A stretch of DNA of 64,000 nucleotides from Siphonodentalium dalli. Its lineage: Eukaryota > Mollusca > Scaphopoda > Gadilida > Siphonodentaliidae. Positions 1-10,907 of this stretch are shown here, piece after piece. Each line of letters starts with the position of its first letter. Position 1 is the first letter of the stretch. The DNA lies in the NCBI GenBank assembly GCA_032622095.1, contig CP136066.1, positions 51,122,911 through 51,186,910 on the forward strand. The letters are read 5' to 3'. Made by a program: the position numbers and the translations under genes. A model generated the notes under the pieces. The model made no database searches. It had not been told where the DNA came from and saw only the letters and a program-made list of their open reading frames with translations.

Positions 1-339
1 ACTCTTCTATTTTGCATATATGTGTCATCTGTATATTATGTTATTTGTTTGGATTTGGAAATCAAAATATATTTACACCATTTAAATGGACGACGGAACT
101 TGTTTAATGCATACCGGTAGACATTGACTATATTGTGTTTGTATCAGTTACTGGCAAACTAGTATGCATGTAAACTATTAGAATAGTAATTCATTTATAA
201 TTACAAATGACGAGCATGTAGACCCTCACCACCAACCTGTCAACACGCCCCATTTTACCTCACACCCACCCAGTCATCACGTCCCTAATTACCTCCCCAC
301 CCTACCCTGTCGTCACCGTGTCGTCACGTCCCTCTTTAC
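1..339. other. Intron of left cyclase gene, no exon seen
   Basis: This lies downstream of the last visible exon of the minus-strand cyclase gene, so it should be intron. Positions about 225-335 are C-rich with short near-repeats of ACCCTGTC and CACGTCCC. I see no exon of the cyclase C-terminus here; it must lie beyond the left edge. Confidence 0.5.
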
Positions 340-438
340 CTTCTCCAGTTGCTTCCAGTCTGTTTGCAATCAGCACGGTGCTCCCAAACAAGCAGTATCT
401 AGGCATTTTTGATCCGACAACTCCAGCTACCACTGGAC
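340..438 (-). CDS. NIT-type guanylate cyclase, exon 4 (cyclase domain, base- and phosphate-binding segment)
   Basis: This exon encodes 32 full codons plus split codons at both ends. It contains the class III cyclase block GPVVAGVVG followed by [12 protein letters not shown] and ANRLEATGE. The 3' splice site lies just upstream (AG at 440-439) and the donor is GT at 339-338. The Gly at the junction is completed by the last base of exon 3, which fits the usual family sequence HSGPVVAG. The Cys of RYCLFG is the residue that selects guanine over adenine in guanylate cyclases. The Arg of ANRLE matches the catalytic Arg. The family normally has FGDTVNTASR here; this gene has [10 protein letters not shown], so the transition-state Asn is replaced by Leu and the Asp by Ser. 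The exon leaves in phase 1, ready for a codon such as GCT (Ala). The next exon is off the left edge. Confidence 0.93.
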
Positions 439-1237
439 CTATTAAACACAAAATATGCCAGTTTAAAATTGAGCAATATATACCACTATAACTTTGACAA
501 AAAAGTCTGAGTAGGAAAGATCGGATAACTATTGGCTTTAAACCGGTAATTTTTGCCTGGACATGTTGTAGACACGACACTATGTTGCTACTTGAACACA
601 TGTTGCATGGCCGCTATTTATAAAAAAGGGTTTCACCATTATTGTTGCCTATATTCGACCCCCAATTGTAAAAAAAAATACTGTTCCTGTATTTGAAAGG
701 AATCCAGAAAAAATAGCAACACGAAAGAAACATGGGAAATAGCCACAAAGCATAGGTTGTTGGTTAGTTGAAGTTTCTCACAATGAGTTCCCGGATTTGT
801 AAAAAAGAAGGAATGAAATAAATATCAGACTGGAAGCTGGTAGACAATTAAAATATCGGTACAATAAGGTTCTTTACAAAACCTGATACCATAAACATAA
901 TCCGCAACTAATTTATGTTAAATATTGTGTCCAAATACATAGAGAATACCTACAGTTTTTGTTTTTTTAATATCGAAATATCTCATGAGCACATGTCTGG
1001 AAACAAATATCGAATTTTCACGAACAGCTACAAGCCGCGAGTATTCAAACAAAACACTTTTGGTATTCTTTTTATGATATTCGGCTTATTTAGACTCAAT
1101 GTTGCTAAGTTACGTCTTAATTAATTAAATCATTAATTGTTCTTAATTAAAGAGCGCACGTGTCAGTGTTTACAAACAAAATGAAAGAGCCATTGGAATT
1201 GACACGATGTGACTCTAACATAGAATTATCGATTGAT

Positions 1238-1249
1238 CACGTGACGTCA
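1238..1249. promoter_or_regulatory. Overlapping E-box and CRE-like palindromes
   Basis: CACGTG (1238-1243) overlaps a perfect CRE core TGACGTCA (1242-1249), followed about 20 bases later by TTGATTGGC, a CCAAT-type motif. The sequence is visible; function inside this cyclase intron is only a possibility. A similar GTGACGTCAC occurs near 25950 and a TGACGTCA near 36815. Confidence 0.3.
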
Positions 1250-1356
1250 CAAATTCGTCGCTTTTGATTGGCTAGTGGACAGTATGCATGCATTTATCAC
1301 TCGGTCGACCTTGGAGGCGCGTGTTAGTTTCAAGCCCATCAGTGAAATCTGGAAAC

Positions 1357-1391
1357 CTACAGTGAAATAACAAAACGCGATTTCACTGTAG
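1357..1391. repeat. Short perfect hairpin
   Basis: CTACAGTGAAAT (1357-1368) and ATTTCACTGTAG (1380-1391) are exact reverse complements around an 11-base loop. A further CAGTGAAATCT precedes it at about 1340. It may be the remnant of a small palindromic element. Confidence 0.5.
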
Positions 1392-1722
1392 CTCTGACGA
1401 GATAGATACGACGATTTTCGTTTCGGTTATTTTCCGCTATTTTTTATAAGAAAGCATATAGTAAAGCGTTTTCTGTGTATGACCTTGACCTCAATGTGGC
1501 GTTATATATTGCTGCAACACTTACATCGACTCACATGAAATCATAAACGAGCTTTTTATTGACCTTTTCAATATATGATCCAAAACCTGAATAAGCTGCC
1601 TATTTTGGGAGTCATAAGTGTCGGGAATAAGACCATCACAACTCTCCCATGACTGGGTTCAGATGTTCCATGTAATTACTGTCCTGAATAGAAACTAGCT
1701 TCTTCAAACCCTGTTGACTCAC

Positions 1723-1937
1723 CTGAATGAATCCCAATCCTGATTTTCAAATTTTCGATCTTATTTGCGAAGTCCTTGTACAGCTCCACGCCCTTGCGTA
1801 TATCCAATGCCATCAGGGCGATCACTTCAGCGCACTTGACGCCAATCCTGTTTGGTACCCCACTGGCTACACAATAAGCGTCTCCAATAGTCTCAACTTT
1901 GTACGCATCGTGACGTTCAATGATCTCGTCAAATAAG
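1723..1937 (-). CDS. NIT-type guanylate cyclase, exon 3 (cyclase domain core)
   Basis: The 215-base exon encodes one split codon, 71 codons and one further base. Reading the minus strand it starts after a pyrimidine-rich acceptor (CCCCAG at 1943-1938) and ends at a consensus donor GTGAGT (1722-1717). It contains LFDEIIERHDAYKVETIGDAY, the central class III cyclase signature: the Glu of KVETIGD contacts guanine and the Asp of GDAY is the second metal-binding residue. It continues with CVASGVPNRIG and ends KIRIGIHS, immediately before the conserved Gly. The phase joins exon 2 (LNGLY, then a Phe codon made from two plus one bases) and exon 4 without a gap. The family identification is secure; substrate specificity for GTP is inferred from the Glu here and the Cys in exon 4. 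Confidence 0.95.
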
Positions 1938-4900
1938 CTGGGGAAAATAACAACCCTGTCAACATTATTTCTGATGATATAGATAGTTTAAAAAAAAAAA
2001 ACAATAAATGAACGAGTATTAGTTGAATATTATCAGTTATCTTCGGCAACATCGGGGGTACATGGCGATTTAATACCTGGATGTCGATTTTGAACCCCGA
2101 GGCGGAGCCCAGAGATTCACAAACAGACATCCAGGTATTAAATATCCATTACCCCACGATGTTGCCGGGTATAACGATTTTGTCCCTATAAAATAGCAAA
2201 GTCTCCTTAATTTATGTATGTCCTTTCATAGATTCTCCGATTAATTCACACCAATAAGAATGATTCAGTAGAATCCTGCGTCAGGTGACGTCTAACTCGG
2301 CGTCTTACAGCAACGTCACGATTGGTGGAAACTGCCAGTTCAAGCGGGGGGGGGGGTGTCTGGAAAAAAATTACACATATAGGGCCCAACAAGTTTTTTC
2401 CGACCCCGAGGGACCCGCCACCCCATTTGTGTAAAAAAAAAAAAAATCCTCCAAAATGTTGGGGACCCACCCCCTTTCTCATGTTTTTTTTTAGCCGTTC
2501 TTCAATAACTATGTTAACTGCCTTACTAATTGGTAAACACAGATCAGAAAAACGAAAAATATTCTGTATTTCCATGTGTTTCCTGGTGTTTTCAGTATCT
2601 AACAACAATAATAAAGCATTGTGTAGGTACACTATATGTCACAAATCGCCCTAGACCCTATTATAGCCTTAATATATCGAGTGTGTTGTGCATGACCAAA
2701 GAACTCTTTAGTCTTATCCAACGGGGTGGGGGAGGTTAATTTGTTTTTGGTTAGGTATACACATATATATATGGTTATTAAACTGCCCGATATTAGTCGG
2801 CGGGTATATAGTTGACGTCTCGAGCCGTCTGTCCGTACCAACATTTTGAATTATAACTCAAGAGTCGGTTGTCATATTTGATGCCCTATGGCATGGTTAC
2901 GGACCAGAAATGAGGGACGAATATGCATAATATCGCGGGTTGTGACCATCAATGCCTACCAGAGTTATGGGCCCTGTTCGAATTTATGAAATTCAGTCCA
3001 TACAAAGTTTTTGCAATATAAGTTAAGTGTCGGTTGTCAAATTTTGATGTGATTTGGTATGGTGATAGACCATAATGAAGAATTGAATGTCATTTATCAA
3101 TGCATCTGAATGCATCACATTATTTCAGTTCATATATTTGAAAGTGAGAACAGAATACAATTAGTATTTTAGTTTCGTCATGTTGAGCAGTAAAGCTCCA
3201 AGATGAAGTTAGGAAATTCAATGAGAATAGAGTCACCTTCAGTTGGGATTGTCTAAGCAGTAAACAGTAACGGTCATTCATCATAACCAATTCAGTTTTA
3301 TTCGGATAATTGTTGCAAACTAACATTACTTGCAATCATTCAAGATGAGAAATAACTAGAAGGAATGAATTTGATTACATGCCAGAACAAGACAGTATTT
3401 CAGATATGAGAAATTTATGAGATACCCTTTTCAATTTCATGTTATGCAACAATCAGGTTTATAATATCTAGTCATCATTGAGTATTCACCATGTAGTATC
3501 CAATTTGTGATAGAGTTTTTTTGTTTTATTAATTTTATTCAGGTAATACAACTGGGTAATATATTAATTTTGTTACTAAATATTTCTTCCGTTGATCATA
3601 AGTTTCCTGAACGTTAATACGGTGGTCCACTGTGAAGTGGTCCGGGATCCTGTGAAATCCAGAATGTTGCTAAATCTGAGTCACTTAGCTGCCTATATAG
3701 CCCTATACCAACAAGCATGGTACTAACATGCTTACAAACAACATTACATGGTCAGTACTTTGTAAATTGTTTGAAAAAAACCCATTTTGGAAAAAAATTA
3801 CAAGCACCATTGTTTCCGCCTCTGGACCACCCAACAAACCCCGGCCCTATATATACGGAATTTTTTTGCAGACCCCCCTGGTTCAAGGGTCATTCATATA
3901 CACCCGATGTTTCACGTGCTCATTTACCCCGATGTTTCGCGCACGTTCTCTTATACCCCGCCGGCAAGGGTGACGGGGGACATGGTGATTTAAACGTGGC
4001 GTTGTAGCCAATCGGATTGCTAGTTACAACAGGATGTAGGGACAAGGCTGCTGTGCTAGTACAACAAGTGTAAACGCGGTTGTTGCTATATTTAATCAAT
4101 TAGTAATGGCAGGTTATTTAAAACGTGGGATATAATTTATTTATTGAAACGGTCTAGAAACAAAAATATTCCCACAATTAATTTGTTGTAAAAATAAACT
4201 ACGAGACAATTTCAACATATTGTTGGTGTAAGATTTCCAACTAAAGTCAGGCATGAAATTTCCAAATGTTGAAAGTTTTGGTGGAGACACAAAATCCCCT
4301 CTTATCGCCACGTCCCTGTTAAAATGTTTCCGCGGTTAATATTTAAAAACAGAAACTCACTTTAATCCACCAGGCAGTCAATATGTACACTACATCGTTT
4401 TCCCGCTGGAAGAAAGGGGTGCAGATCGATAATTTATAAAAGGAAAAGTACATAGCCTTAATGGTACGTTGGTTCATAATCGTCAAACATAAAATTTTAC
4501 TTGAAGCCATGTTGTGGTTTAAAGCCCGAATGTAATTATGTTACAATACGGTCCGATTCCGGGGGTCAACATAGATCGATAGTGTGTTATGCCACCTTTA
4601 TACGATTTGTATGTCACAGAAAGACGTATCGATATTCAATTCAACTAATATAGAACATCGGTTTCAGTGTTGTGAGTCCATTACAAACTTGAAAAACACA
4701 ACACACTCTACCTCCGCCCCAGTGTGTGTCATCTGTTCAAGCGTACGTCGGTGTCACATGATGTAAATGATGTTCGATTCGAAAATAAAACCTGAACTAT
4801 AAAACTAAAGCATCACCACACATGACAAGATCAGGAAATAAATAACATGGAATAATTATTCTGAAAACATCAGAAATAATCAGTTATGAGATATTGGTCG

Positions 4901-5352
4901 GGTGTGTAAACAACAGAGAACTTCACGTGTATTATATGCGTATTAGTTTAAACATATTTATTTGTCTAATTTATATAACACATGATAGATATAACACATA
5001 CAATTTTGATACAGACAATGGGATTGGAGGACAAGTGCTGACTCACTTATGGGTACCCCATCTCCCATATGTTATTACCTTGAAAAATAAATAATAAGTA
5101 ATGGCAAAGCAACATGACTACCACCAAAACAAGCTGAACATATATACATATATATCACCGGTCACCCCCACCCCAGAGTTAGTCATAAGATTGTATATAT
5201 ATATGTTTAAAGTCGAGTTTGTTTGATTATATGCGTATTTACGGCACGAATACCCTTACGGAATGATAACACGAGAGGCTGAAGGTCTCAAGTGTCTGAG
5301 GTATCCATTTCCTTCCACGATCGCAAGAGTATCATAAGCTAATAATACTCAC
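1938..5352. other. Intron between cyclase exons 2 and 3
   Basis: A 3.4 kb intron with no further exon recognised. It holds an inverted-repeat element (2036-2175), G/C homopolymer-rich stretches at 2345-2510 and a related-looking C-rich stretch at 3770-3960 (both with runs of A followed by CCCC-rich text), and TATA-type microsatellite near 5140-5210. Short open frames in the homopolymer region are compositional artefacts. Confidence 0.6.
2036..2175. mobile_element. Fold-back (MITE-like) element in cyclase intron
   Basis: The two ends are inverted repeats of about 50 bases: GTTATCTTCGGCAACATCG on the left and its near complement on the right, both continuing through TTTAATACCTGGATGTC. The loop is about 30 bases. 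No coding capacity and no clear target duplication were found. It is consistent with a non-autonomous palindromic element. Confidence 0.65.
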
Positions 5353-5717
5353 AAATATAGTCCATTTAGAATACCTACGATTCTTATAGGTACTAGCTTG
5401 CTGCAGATTTTCGTGAACCCAACAATGTCACTGAAGAAAAGGGATGTTTCCAGAAACTCATCTGGTTGGATTGGTTTGTTGTTCTTTAACCCTTCAGCCA
5501 CGTGTGATGGCAGAATTTGATAAAGTAGTTTCTCCGTCTTCATTTTCTCCATTTCGATCCGTTTCCCCCGCTTGTTAATTAACCGAATGCTCTTGTTGAA
5601 CTGATTCATTATTACGGTAACGCTCCTCATGAAGATATACCCCAAGAAGCCACAGATTATCACCAGAAGGACACTCATCACGACGTACACATACACTAAT
5701 GTGGTCGCTGCATCAAC
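5353..5717 (-). CDS. NIT-type guanylate cyclase, exon 2 (TM2, linker, start of cyclase domain)
   Basis: The 365-base exon encodes 121 codons plus two bases. The acceptor TTGCAG (5723-5718) precedes GTT-GAT-GCA, and the donor is GTGAGT (5352-5347). Residues 7-30 (starting LVYVYVVMSVLLVIICGF) form a transmembrane helix. A basic linker (INKRGKR) and the coupling segment EKLLYQILPSHVAEGL follow, as is usual just before the catalytic domain in animal guanylate cyclases. The exon then enters the cyclase domain with FFSDIVGFT, whose Asp is the first metal ligand, and ends LNGLY. Both ends are in phase with exon 1 (phase 0) and exon 3. It places the catalytic domain in the cytoplasm, C-terminal to TM2. 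Confidence 0.95.
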
Positions 5718-6462
5718 CTGCAAGATTGAAAGGTTTATTCCTGAACTGAGTAGTTGGGCACGAAGTGCCCGGGCTGGTCGAAAAGTTCGAGTGATCTTCT
5801 CATTCGCCCAGCGATTTGTTATATGAGGTTATCTAAACATAGCAAATCGGCATTTCCGACCGCGTCAAAGTCTGATGAGAGTAGAGCCCACGAGCTTTAA
5901 TACTGGCCATACGAAATGTCCCTTTAATTTGGATGTTTCTTGAAGGTGATGAGCGATCCCTGTTGGTGCGCTGAAATGAAGAACGGGGTCCGTTTTATAT
6001 CTTATTAGAGCGGTGTTAACCCGAGTGACCAACTACTTAAGTTTTAAGGTTGTTAATAGTGATCGCGCTGGCCAGAAGAATATTTTTCACCATTTCGGAA
6101 TGTCATTGGGAATTTTTCAGAAAATTTGGCCAAATTAAAACCCAAAATCACATCATAATCATGATAATATCGTAGTATATTATACGAAATACATTCATGC
6201 TATTGATTGTAGCAGCAAAACAAACAGTTCTTACTCTACCTAATTATTGTTAAGAACATTGTGTGACCAATGGCCAACTTTAGAGCATTTTCACCGTTGT
6301 TATATAATATATTTTTGATATCGGAAGATAATTCTTATCAAATTGAATTGTCCATGAGTGTGTATATAAATACAGACAGTAATAAAACGTTAAGACAACG
6401 ACCCCATCGGCGAAAATGTGGCGGACAGCCGCTAAAAATGTAGGTTACAATTACTCAACAAT
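5718..6462. other. Intron 1 of left cyclase gene, distal part
   Basis: This is intronic sequence between exon 2 and the LTR element, with no coding signal. The last five bases (ACAAT, 6458-6462) are the left copy of the LTR element's target-site duplication. Without the insertion the intron would be about 0.87 kb instead of 8.97 kb. Confidence 0.7.
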
Positions 6463-6905
6463 TGTAGAGTAACGCACCCCTATCCCTTATCTTATTCAAG
6501 GGATGTATCAATCTGAACTCTAGCTGCCCCAAACATTCCACAGGGTCTGACCTTCTGGCGCGACCTGACCTGGTAGTATAGAGTCATGCAAGGCTAACCA
6601 CAAAGGAAAGCTAGTATGATGTAACAACTTCAGTTCACCCATCGGTCTGGACAGACAAAGGAAGATACTAATGACCACTATAAGTCATTAGCGTATATAT
6701 AAACCAAACATTAATCTACTCGTAAATTAGTTTTTGGCTCTTCAGACATATTTGGCAGATGCCAACATCGGCTCGCTAATTAATAAGCGACGCCTTCCTT
6801 ACATGGCATCTAAGATGATTGACCATTATGTATTGTTACACACACTTGCTGCTTACCACATGATGTTAGAGATGAATTAAATGTATACAGAGAACAGTCT
6901 TCACA
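6463..6905 (+). repeat. 5' long terminal repeat
   Basis: It begins TGTAGAGTAACGCACC and is collinear with the 3' LTR as far as GAGAACAGTCTT. It then lacks the seven bases ATTCCTT present in the 3' copy before the terminal CAC(A). The central part has a TATATATAAACC box (about 6694) that could be the promoter core. Confidence 0.9.
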
Positions 6906-7529
6906 TAGATGAAATGGTACCGTGATGCAGTTCTGCTAGACACGACACAACGAAGCTCCAAACGATCACAGCCAACAAAGAGAAACATTTATAAATTGCT
7001 TACACAAGGTCATAGCCAAAACAAAGAAAAAACATTTATAAATTGCTTACAGAAGATCGCAGCCAAAACAAAGAGAAACATTTATAAATTGCTTACAGAA
7101 GAATACAGCCAAAAGAAGAGAAACGTCTATAAAATTGCTCACCAAGATTACATGCAGCCAAACAAAGAAGAGAAACGTCTTATAAAAACAAGAAGAAGAA
7201 GAAGAAGAAGAAAAAGAGGAAAAGACATCAGATGACATAAACATTTGCAGCATAATCCAAAGACAAGAACAAAATAGACAATTTGCACTCGACAGTTGTG
7301 ATAGTCAGTTTATTCATAGGATTTGGTGAGTCAAACTTTTTCATTTTTGCCAGATGTGCGTTTTACACCTTGTTAGAGGCTTGATTAATAACACCCACTT
7401 GCACCCTAATTTTGTTCGCGTTCTATGGCCTTTTGTCGCCAAACAAATTTAATTAACCTTCAGGGAACCACCGCCACCCGAATCCGTGGAATACTCTAAT
7501 CAAGATAGTTATTTAGTCGAACTTTCAAT
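6906..7529 (+). other. LTR element leader with primer-binding-like site and tandem repeats
   Basis: A TGGTACCGTGATG sequence about nine bases after the LTR (from 6915) starts with TGG, as tRNA primer-binding sites do; which tRNA is not clear. From about 6970 to 7180 there are four to five imperfect tandem copies of a ~45-base unit containing AAACATTTATAAATTGCTTAC, then a GAA-rich purine run (7186-7230). Open frames across the repeats are not convincing genes. Confidence 0.6.
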
Positions 7530-8666
7530 ATGGAACGAGAAGGCCACCTACACGCAGCCAGTAATTCAAACATGCACGACATAAATATACAAAATCCATC
7601 CTTTCAAATTCCGAGCGCGCAGGACACCCAGAATACCCTCATCTCTCAATTAACGCGAGAAATAGGTCAGTTTAACATGACAATGCGTGAGACTTCCGCC
7701 GCCACCCATTCACAGGCCACAGTATCTGCTATTATAGGTATGAACGCAATGGTTAGATCATTTGATGGTAAACCATCAGAATTTTCCAATTGGATGCACG
7801 AAATAGAGAAATATTCTTCGACACTTGGTGCAGAGGATGAAACAATAATAAAAATAGCGGCCCAGATAAGTCGTTCATCTGTTTCCGAATTCGTGCAGCG
7901 ATACATCAAGGAAAATACGGTTAACGACACACTAACGGTCACATGGCCTGATTTAAAAGCGCAGTTGCGATCTCGTTTCAGCGCAATCAGTGACGCACTA
8001 CAGGCCTTGGCTATGTTGAGAACATTAAAACAAACACATCAGGAAACAATACCTATATTTGCAGAGAGAATTCGCTCACTCGCAAACACTGCCTTTATTG
8101 ATGAAATAAATACACGGGCGGTACAAACACAATTGGTAACAGTTTTTGTGGATGGCATACGCGATAACCACATCAAATATACCTTAATTAAAGATGACCC
8201 AACGTCGCTCGACCGTGCCACAGAGATCGCAATGAAAGAAATGAACATTAAACAGAGGTTCAAACTTCGCTATGGTGATAGAACATTTAGGTCAAATGAA
8301 CAACACCAAATTCACGACTCTTTCCCACAACCCATGGAAGTTGATCATTTTAGGCACTGTCCCATACTATGGACACCGCGCAATAATATATCTAATAGCT
8401 CTGCAACTAACAAACCAGTGCACCGCGCAAATCATCACTCAAATCAAACATTCCGAATGCCACCAAAATTTCAGAACACTAACTTTAATAGACAAAACAA
8501 TTATATCCGTCAGGATCGAGTTAACAATATAGACTACAACTCAAACCGGCCAAACTTCTCAAATAAAATGAAACGCCAGTTTTTCACACTATGTAAGATG
8601 AACAACCACGATATACGAAATTGCCGAAGACGCTTCGCCAATAACAAACAATATTTAAACATGTAA
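7530..8666 (+). CDS. Gag-like protein of LTR element
   Basis: A 378-residue open frame starting MEREGHLHAAS. The middle part (about residues 70-240, from FDGKPSEFSNWMHEIEKY through TWPDLKAQLRSRFS) matches the retrotransposon Gag capsid pattern in which a W-rich start is followed by helices and an F-A-E-R-I-R-S-L segment. The C-terminal third is Asn- and Gln-rich and ends in a degenerate zinc knuckle: positions 352, 355, 360 and 365 read F, C, H, C where CCHC is expected, so the first Cys is Phe. This is the best preserved frame of the element. It would form the nucleocapsid-like particle; loss of the knuckle Cys suggests the copy is inactive. Confidence 0.8.
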   Translation: MEREGHLHAASNSNMHDINIQNPSFQIPSAQDTQNTLISQLTREIGQFNMTMRETSAATHSQATVSAIIGMNAMVRSFDGKPSEFSNWMHEIEKYSSTLGAEDETIIKIAAQISRSSVSEFVQRYIKENTVNDTLTVTWPDLKAQLRSRFSAISDALQALAMLRTLKQTHQETIPIFAERIRSLANTAFIDEINTRAVQTQLVTVFVDGIRDNHIKYTLIKDDPTSLDRATEIAMKEMNIKQRFKLRYGDRTFRSNEQHQIHDSFPQPMEVDHFRHCPILWTPRNNISNSSATNKPVHRANHHSNQTFRMPPKFQNTNFNRQNNYIRQDRVNNIDYNSNRPNFSNKMKRQFFTLCKMNNHDIRNCRRRFANNKQYLNM

Positions 8667-9189
8667 GAATGTCTTTGAAGAAGCCGCAAGGACATTCTAA
8701 AAATCATAATCATCATCATAATACATGATATCAGAGCGAGAGATATCAAACTAAAACATTCTTCAAAACACCCTCCAAAAATGTTACCATAAACAGATTT
8801 GCACCTAATTACCAAAAGCAATATAGTTATGCAAGTAAACCAGTCACTGGTACCCTAACCACCAGAGTAGCACGTGTTACTACAAAAGAACAGAGACCTC
8901 GTTCAGACCAGGCCAATAAATCGAAACCTAATACATCTTATCATGCTGATACGAGCATTAACAAACACGTGCAGCCCCCAATTATAAATAGAAACCCCGC
9001 TGGTCACGTTAGAACAGATATCAATAAACGATTACATAAGATCATTCCCAAACAAAAGGACAGTAATAGTGAAGTAAACTTGGTAATTTGATATCTCCAA
9101 AAATCCAAAGTGTTTTCTACATTATTTTTTCGACATTAGCCAAGCTTACCATGTTATCTGTGTTCTCAAAGAACATCAAGAAAAGTTAA
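8667..9189 (+). other. Degenerate gag-pol junction; protease and RT fingers not found
   Basis: About 520 bases lie between gag and the first recognisable RT motif. No DSG/DTG protease motif and no LPQG block of RT was found in any plus frame, so this segment is probably deleted and decayed. A short hairpin-like ATCATAATCATCATCATAAT run lies near 8705. Confidence 0.5.
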
Positions 9190-9853
9190 CTATGAACACA
9201 GATTTCGGATTGTTTTCTTTCACAAGGGCCCATTTGGCTATTGCAACTCGAGCGCGACGTTTTTGACATTAATCCATAAAGCATTGGAAGGGTTAAGTTT
9301 TGTTGATAGCTTTGTCGATGATTTAATTTGTCACAGCGAAACGAGGGTCCTCCATAAACAGCACCTCAAAATAGTATTCGAACGACTCAGAGAGTATGGA
9401 TTAGTAGCACGATTAAAAAAGTCCCAATTTTATATGAAAGAAGTAAATTTTTTAGGGCATATCGTTTCACAAAATGGAACGCGCCCAGATCCTGCCAAAG
9501 ATAAAGCCATACAAGATGTCCCGACCCAAACATCAGTGAAAGAAATCCGTAGAGTATTAGGGATTTTCAATTTTTATCGGAACTCTTGTGAAAATTTCTC
9601 TGACACTGCTGCATCATTAATTAAATTAACTGCTCATTGCGCAAAATTTGCATGGTCCGAAGAATGTCAAAATGCTTTTGATACACTAAAACAAGATTTG
9701 CTTAAAGTACCTACTCTGGCCTACCCCGATAGGAACAGGAAAATGATCTTATATTGCGATGCATCAATGCATTCAGTGGGGGAATCATTAGTCCAGCCAT
9801 ACCCAGAAAACAAACTAGAAACTGATAACAAACCCCCGGAATTTCCAATTTAG
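9190..9853 (+). pseudogene. Reverse transcriptase remnant (palm, thumb, start of RNase H)
   Basis: RT homology starts at a TDFGLFSFT-like stretch, switches frame near 9228, and continues with the GPFGYCNSSATF block. The catalytic box is FVDD (9311-9322), a normal variant of YVDD. The thumb and connection follow (KSQFYMKEVNFLGHIVS, then KEIRRVLGIFNFYR), and then the RNase H start ILYCDAS, whose Asp is catalytic. The frame stops at 9853 and resumes in another frame. The fingers and the first catalytic Asp of RT are missing, so this is a fragment. Confidence 0.85.
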
Positions 9854-10157
9854 CAAAAAGTTGAATCACTCTCAACGAAATTACAGTACTACAGAGCGCG
9901 AAGCACTCGCCATATATGTATGTCTAAACAAACTCAATTTCTATCTAAAGGGATCGGATGTAGAAATACGAACAGATCATTTACCCCTAGTTTCTATGTT
10001 TCAAAATACTCAGATGGCTAATAAACGTATTCAAAAATGGTTTATTGAAATTTCCGCATACAATCCAAAAATTACTTATATACAAGGGTCTGAGAATATC
10101 ACCGCTGACTTTTGTTCTCCAGTGGACACGACACTCCAACAGAGTATGTCAGAATGA
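9854..10157 (+). pseudogene. RNase H domain remnant of LTR element
   Basis: In a frame shifted relative to the RT, it reads NYSTTEREALAI, with the RNase H Glu, and RTDHLPLVS, with a catalytic Asp, followed by the tail that normally leads to ADFCSP. The order and spacing match Ty3/gypsy RNase H. It ends with a stop at 10157, three bases before the integrase frame. Confidence 0.82.
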
Positions 10158-10160
10158 TCA

Positions 10161-10907
10161 ATGGAAAGCGAAGAGAAAACGCCATATGACATAACGATCA
10201 ACGACGGATCACTAAACATATTAGATTCACAGAAAATTAAAAATTATGTCAAGACAATAGGTAAACAAAAAGCGCATACGTTGCCTGACACTATACTAAT
10301 TTCCGAAAATGAACAACTAAATGTACCCACCAATATCGAAGAAATGCAGAAAGAGGACCATATTATTTCAGACATATTTCGCAAATTAAAATCCGATAAA
10401 CCACCCGAAAAGATAACAAAGCAATATATATTGAAAGACGGAATTCTATACTATATGTCTGTCTTTAACGAGCAAGCAACGGAACGCATTTATGTCCCAG
10501 AAAAGCTGACTAAGCAGATAATTTCTGAATATCATTTCATCAGTCATTATGGCTCACAACGATTGTACCATACCATACGTTTGCGATATTATTGGCCACG
10601 AATGTTCCCAATGATAGTCAGTTTCGCTAACAATTGCCACATTTGTAAACAAAGAAATAAAAACATTGCCCGTATTCCGAATCAAATGACGGATATACCG
10701 AGCCGACCAAGGGAAATTATCGCGATAGATTTAATGGGAAAATTTAACCCACCCACAGCCAGCGGAAATTCCTACATTCTTACAGTCATTGATTTATTCA
10801 GTTTGCACAAAATGGCTTATGCGCTCCACACAAAGCACGCGGCAGTGGTCGCTCAAAGACTTATGACGGGAGGGACGTATGCAGTGAAGTCTTCAAACAA
10901 TATCTAA
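10161..10907 (+). pseudogene. Integrase remnant (zinc domain and start of catalytic core)
   Basis: A 248-residue frame. The N-terminal HHCC zinc domain is visible (HFISHYGSQRLYHTIR, then NCHICKQRN). The catalytic core begins EIIAIDLMGKF, with the first Asp, and reads SYILTVIDLFS. It then breaks off after about 30 further residues (RLMTGGTY), and the region that should carry the second Asp and the catalytic Glu is deleted. Sequence from 10975 resumes with the C-terminal part of the protein. Confidence 0.85.

Larger units (their letters stand above)
439..1722. other. Intron between cyclase exons 3 and 4
   Basis: No coding sequence was recognised. The stretch is AT-rich except for about 1190-1400, which contains a CACGTGACGTCAC cluster, a CCAAT-like ATTGGC and a short hairpin (separate entries). 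Confidence 0.7.

Noticed and set aside
2246-2739. Overlapping open frames at the poly-G/poly-C stretch
   Set aside because: The translations are homopolymer-driven (runs of Gly, Pro, Lys, Phe) on both strands and have no splice or family support.
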